This document shows, one piece after another, positions 48,159 to 56,079 of a stretch of 56,079 nt of DNA (position 1 is the stretch's first letter; every line of letters begins with the position of its first letter). The stretch covers positions 1 through 56,079 of the forward strand of contig JAWZXG010000057.1 in assembly GCA_037178625.1 (NCBI GenBank), written 5' to 3'. A program made the translations under genes and the position numbers. The notes beneath the pieces are model-generated. The model made no database searches, had not been told where the DNA came from, and was given only the letters and a program-made list of their open reading frames with translations. The DNA comes from Skeletonema tropicum. Taxonomy: Eukaryota; Bacillariophyta; Thalassiosirophyceae; Thalassiosirales; Thalassiosiraceae.

Positions 48159-49013
48159 ATGAGTGGAACAACGTCAACCTCGCCAATCTCCATGAGAGCC
48201 GCTGCGAATAATACTCCAAAGAAGCAACGAGGATTATTCAAGGGATGGAAAAAGAATAATGCCAACAAATCAACGGCACAACATGTTGGCGGCGATCCGT
48301 CAAATCATCAAATGCATGCGAATCAAACAACCACCATGGAGAATCCTCATCATCAAACGCCCAATCGCAGTTCCAACAACAATCCATCAGCAGCAGCAGC
48401 AGCTCAATTCTCACCAGCCATTCATCACAGTCATCAACGAAGAATCACCAACGTCGGCTCATCATCATCCTCCCAACTCCAAAAAAACTATCCAGTGGTC
48501 GATGAATATTATCACTACTGCAACGATGAACTATCCCGTCAATTGCAATTGGCAGCTCAGAAAGATCGACAATTAAATGAGGAACGAAGACAAACCAAAC
48601 GAATGTTTCGAGAGAGGCATGGTGGTCCGTATACTACTCCCAATACTACTAATGGTGGGCAACAACAACAACAACAAAATATGCAACCGTTGACAAATGT
48701 ACAATTGCAACAAAAGTGGCATCAACAATATACTACTACTAATGGACCAACAACAACAACGAATAATAATAAATCATCATCACAATCATCGACACAGGCA
48801 ACCAAGGATACGGCTTCTTCTTCGACTACTGCTTCCTCATCGATTTCTCGCTCATCTCCAATCTTTCCAATGACGAGACGCTTCACCCCTCATCCTCAAT
48901 ATTATGAACTCTTTATCTCAGTTGTCGACAGTCTCACAAATTCCACGAGGGCTTGCACGATAGGGTGCATCACTCACGCTGTTGATATCTTCCTTGCAAT
49001 TTGGCCAAGCTAG
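48159..49013 (+). CDS. Intact copy U26 of the 284-aa repeat protein
   Basis: Coding part identical to the reference. The unit (47631-49533) has only two spacer insertions, a T near 47651 and a C near 47835. Confidence 0.6.
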   Translation: MSGTTSTSPISMRAAANNTPKKQRGLFKGWKKNNANKSTAQHVGGDPSNHQMHANQTTTMENPHHQTPNRSSNNNPSAAAAAQFSPAIHHSHQRRITNVGSSSSSQLQKNYPVVDEYYHYCNDELSRQLQLAAQKDRQLNEERRQTKRMFRERHGGPYTTPNTTNGGQQQQQQNMQPLTNVQLQQKWHQQYTTTNGPTTTTNNNKSSSQSSTQATKDTASSSTTASSSISRSSPIFPMTRRFTPHPQYYELFISVVDSLTNSTRACTIGCITHAVDIFLAIWPS

Positions 49014-50060
49014 TCACGATGATTAAGCCGTCTTACTAATGACATCTTTCGTTGTCTGCCTCTCTAGAGATATTCTGTCTTTCCACACGTTCGATGATTC
49101 TGAGAGGTCAGGCCAGCATAGCTCTCAGCCTTTAGTTTTGAAGGTGTTTCTTGGTAGCATTGTCAACTAAGAGAGAAAATTTCCAGTTGAGTCTTATGAA
49201 TCCGCTTTAACACACCAGCACCAGGATATCTTGAGGTGCTCTGAGTAGCATCCCTCCAGCCACGGGTACAGCGACTAACTGCAATGTATAGTTTCATCAA
49301 CTCTCAAGGTTTAGTTCTGTCGACATCGGGCTTGTGTGCTTACCAGTTGCGAGCCCAAGTAATATATGATGTAGCAAAGCTTGGGAGATGGCATTTCATA
49401 TCAGCCGTATCGTACTAATTGAATGTCCATAAGGAACATTTTCTTCGCTGGCAATAACAGGTTGATTAATTTAATGCGCAAATTCTCATACATACTTCAT
49501 TCATGCTATCAAGATTCAAGCCAGCCGTGCGGGGCCGATGGTATGAAGCTGCCTCGCTTCCGACTGAACTCACGCACTGCAAGCAATACATAGCTTGAGA
49601 TGCTTTTCATCCGAATTGAGAGAAAGGCAGTGAGAAAGGAGAAGGGCTCAGCATTTCATTAGATCCCATCTATAATGTCGCTAAATTTACGTATTCCGTA
49701 GTTGTCTCTCACATTGATAAAGGAGACTGGCGATTCATCATAAATTATGTGTCTCCCTTTCTCACAAAGTATCCGACCGTCTGCGTTCAGCCCCGTTCGC
49801 ACCTCATTCAAATCGAATGGATGAACATAACTCAGGAACAACCTTCGCTCTACTTAATAACGGTGACGACACAGCCCTGATGGAGCCGATAAAGGAGAGC
49901 TCGAACTACTGAAGAGGTGGCGATTTATAATTCATCAGTAATTGTGAAACAGTGGCTCTCGCCTATCGACTGATTTAAGCGTTGATAGGTCAACAGTCTT
50001 GTAGTCTCTCGCTCACGGCATCATTGGCAGAGGAAACCAACAAAATTGAATTGAAAAAAT

Positions 50061-50916
50061 ATGAGTGGAACAACGTCAACCTCGCCAATCTCCATGAGAG
50101 CCGCTGCGAATAATACTCCAAAGAAGCAACGAGGATTATTCAAGGGATGGAAAAAGAATAATGCCAACAAATCAACGGCACAACATGTTGGCGGCGATCC
50201 GTCAAATCATCAAATGCATGCGAATCAAACAACCACCATGGAGAATCCTCATCATCAAACGCCCAATCGCAGTTCCAACAACAATCCATCAGCAGCAGCA
50301 GCAGCTCAATTCTCACCAGCCATTCATCACAGTCATCAACGAAGAATCACCAACGTCGGCTCATCATCATCCTCCCAACTCCAAAAAAAACTATCCAGTG
50401 GTCGATGAATATTATCACTACTGCAACGATGAACTATCCCGTCAATTGCAATTGGCAGCTCAGAAAGATCGACAATTAAATGAGGAACGAAGACAAACCA
50501 AACGAATGTTTCGAGAGAGGCATGGTGGTCCGTATACTACTCCCAATACTACTAATGGTGGGCAACAACAACAACAACAAAATATGCAACCGTTGACAAA
50601 TGTACAATTGCAACAAAAGTGGCATCAACAATATACTACTACTAATGGACCAACAACAACAACGAATAATAATAAATCATCATCACAATCATCGACACAG
50701 GCAACCAAGGATACGGCTTCTTCTTCGACTACTGCTTCCTCATCGATTTCTCGCTCATCTCCAATCTTTCCAATGACGAGACGCTTCACCCCTCATCCTC
50801 AATATTATGAACTCTTTATCTCAGTTGTCGACAGTCTCACAAATTCCACGAGGGCTTGCACGATAGGGTGCATCACTCACGCTGTTGATATCTTCCTTGC
50901 AATTTGGCCAAGCTAG
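50061..50916 (+). pseudogene. Frameshifted copy U27 (A-run of eight)
   Basis: The coding A-run near 50383-50390 has eight A, so reading from the ATG stops at 50408 after 115 residues. The normal frame continues to 50916. An extra A also lies in the A-run just upstream of the ATG, near 50055. Confidence 0.5.
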
Positions 50917-51961
50917 TCACGATGATTAAGCCGTCTTACTAATGACATCTTTCGTTGTCTGCCTCTCTAGAGATATTCTGTCTTTCCACACGTTCGATGA
51001 TTCTGAGAGGTCAGGCCAGCATAGCTCTCAGCCTTTAGTTTTGAAGGTGTTTCTTGGTAGCATTGTCAACTAAGAGAGAAAATTTCCAGTTGAGTCTTAT
51101 GAATCCGCTTTAACACACCAGCACCAGGATATCTTGAGGTGCTCTGAGTAGCATCCCTCCAGCCACGGGTACAGCGACTAACTGCAATGTATAGTTTCAT
51201 CAACTCTCAAGGTTTAGTTCTGTCGACATCGGGCTTGTGTGCTTACCAGTTGCGAGCCCAAGTAATATATGATGTAGCAAAGCTTGGGAGATGGCATTTC
51301 ATATCAGCCGTATCGTACTAATTGAATGTCCATAAGGAACATTTTCTTCGCTGGCAATAACAGGTTGATTAATTTAATGCGCAAATTCTCATACATACTT
51401 CATTCATGCTATCAAGATTCAAGCCAGCCGTGCGGGGCCGATGGTATGAAGCTGCCTCGCTTCCGACTGAACTCACGCACTGCAAGCAATACATAGCTTG
51501 AGATGCTTTTCATCCGAATTGAGAGAAAGGCAGTGAGAAAGGAGAAGGGCTCAGCATTTCATTAGATCCCATCTATAATGTCGCTAAATTTACGTATTCC
51601 GTAGTTGTCTCTCACATTGATAAAGGAGACTGGCGATTCATCATAAATTATGTGTCTCCCTTTCTCACAAAGTATCCGACCGTCTGCGTTCAGCCCGTTC
51701 GCACCTCATTCAAATCGAATGGATGAACATAACTCAGGAACAACCTTCGCTCTACTTAATAACGGTGACGACACAGCCCTGATGGAGCCGATAAAGGAGA
51801 GCTCGAACTACTGAAGAGGTGGCGATTTATAATTCATCAGTAATTGTGAAACAGTGGCTCTCGCCTATCGACTGATTTAAGCGTTGATAGGTCAACAGTC
51901 TTGTAGTCTCTCGCTCACGGCATCATTGGCAGAGGAAACCAACAAAATTGAATTGAAAAAT

Positions 51962-52816
51962 ATGAGTGGAACAACGTCAACCTCGCCAATCTCCATGAGA
52001 GCCGCTGCGAATAATACTCCAAAGAAGCAACGAGGATTATTCAAGGGATGGAAAAAGAATAATGCCAACAAATCAACGGCACAACATGTTGGCGGCGATC
52101 CGTCAAATCATCAAATGCATGCGAATCAAACAACCACCATGGAGAATCCTCATCATCAAACGCCCAATCGCAGTTCCAACAACAATCCATCAGCAGCAGC
52201 AGCAGCTCAATTCTCACCAGCCATTCATCACAGTCATCAACGAAGAATCACCAACGTCGGCTCATCATCATCCTCCCAACTCCAAAAAAACTATCCAGTG
52301 GTCGATGAATATTATCACTACTGCAACGATGAACTATCCCGTCAATTGCAATTGGCAGCTCAGAAAGATCGACAATTAAATGAGGAACGAAGACAAACCA
52401 AACGAATGTTTCGAGAGAGGCATGGTGGTCCGTATACTACTCCCAATACTACTAATGGTGGGCAACAACAACAACAACAAAATATGCAACCGTTGACAAA
52501 TGTACAATTGCAACAAAAGTGGCATCAACAATATACTACTACTAATGGACCAACAACAACAACGAATAATAATAAATCATCATCACAATCATCGACACAG
52601 GCAACCAAGGATACGGCTTCTTCTTCGACTACTGCTTCCTCATCGATTTCTCGCTCATCTCCAATCTTTCCAATGACGAGACGCTTCACCCCTCATCCTC
52701 AATATTATGAACTCTTTATCTCAGTTGTCGACAGTCTCACAAATTCCACGAGGGCTTGCACGATAGGGTGCATCACTCACGCTGTTGATATCTTCCTTGC
52801 AATTTGGCCAAGCTAG
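51962..52816 (+). CDS. Intact copy U28 of the 284-aa repeat protein
   Basis: Coding part identical to the reference. The unit (51437-53336) has one deviation, a missing C in the CCCC run near 51695 in the spacer. Confidence 0.6.
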   Translation: MSGTTSTSPISMRAAANNTPKKQRGLFKGWKKNNANKSTAQHVGGDPSNHQMHANQTTTMENPHHQTPNRSSNNNPSAAAAAQFSPAIHHSHQRRITNVGSSSSSQLQKNYPVVDEYYHYCNDELSRQLQLAAQKDRQLNEERRQTKRMFRERHGGPYTTPNTTNGGQQQQQQNMQPLTNVQLQQKWHQQYTTTNGPTTTTNNNKSSSQSSTQATKDTASSSTTASSSISRSSPIFPMTRRFTPHPQYYELFISVVDSLTNSTRACTIGCITHAVDIFLAIWPS

Positions 52817-53862
52817 TCACGATGATTAAGCCGTCTTACTAATGACATCTTTCGTTGTCTGCCTCTCTAGAGATATTCTGTCTTTCCACACGTTCGATGA
52901 TTCTGAGAGGTCAGGCCAGCATAGCTCTCAGCCTTTAGTTTTGAAGGTGTTTCTTGGTAGCATTGTCAACTAAGAGAGAAAATTTCCAGTTGAGTCTTAT
53001 GAATCCGCTTTAACACACCAGCACCAGGATATCTTGAGGTGCTCTGAGTAGCATCCCTCCAGCCACGGGTACAGCGACTAACTGCAATGTATAGTTTCAT
53101 CAACTCTCAAGGTTTAGTTCTGTCGACATCGGGCTTGTGTGCTTACCAGTTGCGAGCCCAAGTAATATATGATGTAGCAAAGCTTGGGAGATGGCATTTC
53201 ATATCAGCCGTATCGTACTAATTGAATGTCCATAAGGAACATTTTCTTCGCTGGCAATAACAGGTTGATTAATTTAATGCGCAAATTCTCATACATACTT
53301 CATTCATGCTATCAAGATTCAAGCCAGCCGTGCGGGGCCGATGGTATGAAGCTGCCTCGCTTCCGACTGAACTCACGCACTGCAAGCAATACATAGCTTG
53401 AGATGCTTTTCATCCGAATTGAGAGAAAGGCAGTGAGAAAGGAGAAGGGCTCAGCATTTCATTAGATCCCATCTATAATGTCGCTAAATTTACGTATTCC
53501 GTAGTTGTCTCTCACATTGATAAAGGAGACTGGCGATTCATCATAAATTATGTGTCTCCCTTTCTCACAAAGTATCCGACCGTCTGCGTTCAGCCCCGTT
53601 CGCACCTCATTCAAATCGAATGGATGAACATAACTCAGGAACAACCTTCGCTCTACTTAATAACGGTGACGACACAGCCCTGATGGAGCCGATAAAGGAG
53701 AGCTCGAACTACTGAAGAGGTGGCGATTTATAATTCATCAGTAATTGTGAAACAGTGGCTCTCGCCTATCGACTGATTTAAGCGTTGATAGGTCAACAGT
53801 CTTGTAGTCTCTCGCTCACGGCATCATTGGCAGAGGAAACCAACAAAATTGAATTGAAAAAT

Positions 53863-54717
53863 ATGAGTGGAACAACGTCAACCTCGCCAATCTCCATGAG
53901 AGCCGCTGCGAATAATACTCCAAAGAAGCAACGAGGATTATTCAAGGGATGGAAAAAGAATAATGCCAACAAATCAACGGCACAACATGTTGGCGGCGAT
54001 CCGTCAAATCATCAAATGCATGCGAATCAAACAACCACCATGGAGAATCCTCATCATCAAACGCCCAATCGCAGTTCCAACAACAATCCATCAGCAGCAG
54101 CAGCAGCTCAATTCTCACCAGCCATTCATCACAGTCATCAACGAAGAATCACCAACGTCGGCTCATCATCATCCTCCCAACTCCAAAAAAACTATCCAGT
54201 GGTCGATGAATATTATCACTACTGCAACGATGAACTATCCCGTCAATTGCAATTGGCAGCTCAGAAAGATCGACAATTAAATGAGGAACGAAGACAAACC
54301 AAACGAATGTTTCGAGAGAGGCATGGTGGTCCGTATACTACTCCCAATACTACTAATGGTGGGCAACAACAACAACAACAAAATATGCAACCGTTGACAA
54401 ATGTACAATTGCAACAAAAGTGGCATCAACAATATACTACTACTAATGGACCAACAACAACAACGAATAATAATAAATCATCATCACAATCATCGACACA
54501 GGCAACCAAGGATACGGCTTCTTCTTCGACTACTGCTTCCTCATCGATTTCTCGCTCATCTCCAATCTTTCCAATGACGAGACGCTTCACCCCTCATCCT
54601 CAATATTATGAACTCTTTATCTCAGTTGTCGACAGTCTCACAAATTCCACGAGGGCTTGCACGATAGGGTGCATCACTCACGCTGTTGATATCTTCCTTG
54701 CAATTTGGCCAAGCTAG
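53863..54717 (+). CDS. Intact copy U29 of the 284-aa repeat protein
   Basis: Coding part identical to the reference. The unit (53337-55238) has one extra T in the spacer near 55070. Confidence 0.6.
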   Translation: MSGTTSTSPISMRAAANNTPKKQRGLFKGWKKNNANKSTAQHVGGDPSNHQMHANQTTTMENPHHQTPNRSSNNNPSAAAAAQFSPAIHHSHQRRITNVGSSSSSQLQKNYPVVDEYYHYCNDELSRQLQLAAQKDRQLNEERRQTKRMFRERHGGPYTTPNTTNGGQQQQQQNMQPLTNVQLQQKWHQQYTTTNGPTTTTNNNKSSSQSSTQATKDTASSSTTASSSISRSSPIFPMTRRFTPHPQYYELFISVVDSLTNSTRACTIGCITHAVDIFLAIWPS

Positions 54718-55764
54718 TCACGATGATTAAGCCGTCTTACTAATGACATCTTTCGTTGTCTGCCTCTCTAGAGATATTCTGTCTTTCCACACGTTCGATG
54801 ATTCTGAGAGGTCAGGCCAGCATAGCTCTCAGCCTTTAGTTTTGAAGGTGTTTCTTGGTAGCATTGTCAACTAAGAGAGAAAATTTCCAGTTGAGTCTTA
54901 TGAATCCGCTTTAACACACCAGCACCAGGATATCTTGAGGTGCTCTGAGTAGCATCCCTCCAGCCACGGGTACAGCGACTAACTGCAATGTATAGTTTCA
55001 TCAACTCTCAAGGTTTAGTTCTGTCGACATCGGGCTTGTGTGCTTACCAGTTGCGAGCCCAAGTAATATATTGATGTAGCAAAGCTTGGGAGATGGCATT
55101 TCATATCAGCCGTATCGTACTAATTGAATGTCCATAAGGAACATTTTCTTCGCTGGCAATAACAGGTTGATTAATTTAATGCGCAAATTCTCATACATAC
55201 TTCATTCATGCTATCAAGATTCAAGCCAGCCGTGCGGGGCCGATGGTATGAAGCTGCCTCGCTTCCGACTGAACTCACGCACTGCAAGCAATACATAGCT
55301 TGAGATGCTTTTCATCCGAATTGAGAGAAAGGCAGTGAGAAAGGAGAAGGGCTCAGCATTTCATTAGATCCCATCTATAATGTCGCTAAATTTACGTATT
55401 CCGTAGTTGTCTCTCACATTGATAAAGGAGACTGGCGATTCATCATAAATTATGTGTCTCCCTTTCTCACAAAGTATCCGACCGTCTGCGTTCAGCCCCG
55501 TTCGCACCTCATTCAAATCGAATGGATGAACATAACTCAGGAACAACCTTCGCTCTACTTAATAACGGTGACGACACAGCCCTGATGGAGCCGATAAAGG
55601 AGAGCTCGAACTACTGAAGAGGTGGCGATTTATAATTCATCAGTAATTGTGAAACAGTGGCTCTCGCCTATCGACTGATTTAAGCGTTGATAGGTCAACA
55701 GTCTTGTAGTCTCTCGCTCACGGCATCATTGGCAGAGGAAACCAACAAAATTGAATTGAAAAAT

Positions 55765-56079
55765 ATGAGTGGAACAACGTCAACCTCGCCAATCTCCATG
55801 AGAGCCGCTGCGAATAATACTCCAAAGAAGCAACGAGGATTATTCAAGGGATGGAAAAAGAATAATGCCAACAAATCAACGGCACAACATGTTGGCGGCG
55901 ATCCGTCAAATCATCAAATGCATGCGAATCAAACAACCACCATGGAGAATCCTCATCATCAAACGCCCAATCGCAGTTCCAACAACAATCCATCAGCAGC
56001 AGCAGCAGCTCAATTCTCACCAGCCATTCATCACAGTCATCAACGAAGAATCACCAACGTCGGCTCATCATCATCCTCC
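55765..56079 (+). CDS. Partial copy U30, cut by the window end
   Basis: The first 105 codons match the reference and are open to the last base of the window. The missing part is presumably beyond the edge. Confidence 0.55.
   Translation, partial: MSGTTSTSPISMRAAANNTPKKQRGLFKGWKKNNANKSTAQHVGGDPSNHQMHANQTTTMENPHHQTPNRSSNNNPSAAAAAQFSPAIHHSHQRRITNVGSSSSS

Larger units (their letters stand above)
1..56079 (+). repeat. Head-to-tail tandem array of a 1,901-bp unit, 29 full copies plus 840 bp
   Basis: The whole window is one repeat family with every unit in the same orientation. The spacing of a fixed landmark (the TTA of the CATTAGATCCC word, at 127, 2034, 3934, 5835 and so on to 55364) is 1,901 bp wherever no indel is present, and 1,900-1,920 bp elsewhere. 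Nine units show no deviation. The array runs off both window edges, so total length and copy number are unknown. The period is not a multiple of three and every unit has stop codons in all frames, so the array is not one giant repeat protein. Copies are far more alike than is usual for an old satellite. That points to recent amplification, efficient homogenisation, an unrolled circular molecule, or assembly expansion. Confidence 0.98.

Noticed and set aside
1..56079. A single giant repeat protein spanning the array
   Set aside because: The 1,901-bp period is not divisible by three and the main frame is closed by stops on both sides in every unit.
1..56079. CRISPR array or bacterial operon
   Set aside because: Repeats are kilobase-sized with no short repeat-spacer pattern, no ribosome-binding sites and no bacterial gene families.
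1..56079. Missed sequencing-adapter artefact
   Set aside because: Missed adapters give alternating strands (palindromes). All units here are in the same orientation.

Overview
The window is one uninterrupted head-to-tail tandem array. A 1,901-bp unit repeats 29 full times and part of a thirtieth, all on the same strand, from the first base to the last. No single-copy flanking sequence is visible on either side, so the array is cut by the window at both ends. Unit starts, taken at the word GCCGATGGTATG, are: 1, 1909, 3809, 5710, 7611, 9520, 11430, 13341, 15244, 17145, 19046, 20947, 22850, 24754, 26670, 28590, 30495, 32396, 34297, 36198, 38099, 40005, 41906, 43813, 45718, 47631, 49534, 51437, 53337 and 55239. 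They are called U1 to U30 below. U3, U4, U9-U11 and U17-U20 are exactly 1,901 bp with no deviation I could find. For every other unit the indels I list account exactly for its length.

Each unit carries one convincing plus-strand open frame. From its first ATG it encodes a 284-residue protein that I do not recognise: rich in Gln, Asn, Ser, Thr and His, with a charged, probably helical centre and a less biased, partly hydrophobic C-terminus. Runs are written with mixed synonymous codons, as expected of translated DNA. The remaining ~1,046 bp per unit is spacer with no recognisable RNA gene or transposon protein. It holds a strong 3' splice-site-like signal just after the stop codon, several inverted repeats, a degenerate internal duplication, and a stretch open on both strands.

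Fourteen units encode the identical 284-residue protein (U3, U4, U8-U12, U17-U20, U26, U28, U29). U23 has one extra Thr. U22, U1 and U25 stay open through compensating indels that swap part of the frame. U13 has an altered C-terminus. U2, U5, U6, U7, U14, U15, U16, U21, U24 and U27 are frameshifted, and U30 is cut by the window end.

About 85 deviations occur in total; about 78 are insertions, 6 are deletions and only one looks like a base substitution. They pile up in U6-U7, U14-U15 and U24-U25. True mutation would give mostly substitutions, so most 'broken' copies are probably uncorrected long-read consensus errors rather than pseudogenes.

The organism is most likely a eukaryote, probably an animal: homopolymeric amino-acid runs, splice-like signals, large spacers and no bacterial gene packing. 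I cannot name the lineage. The array may be a chromosomal tandem gene amplification homogenised by unequal exchange, an amplified satellite whose unit captured a gene or exon, or a small circle unrolled by replication or by the assembler. The sequence alone does not decide between these.
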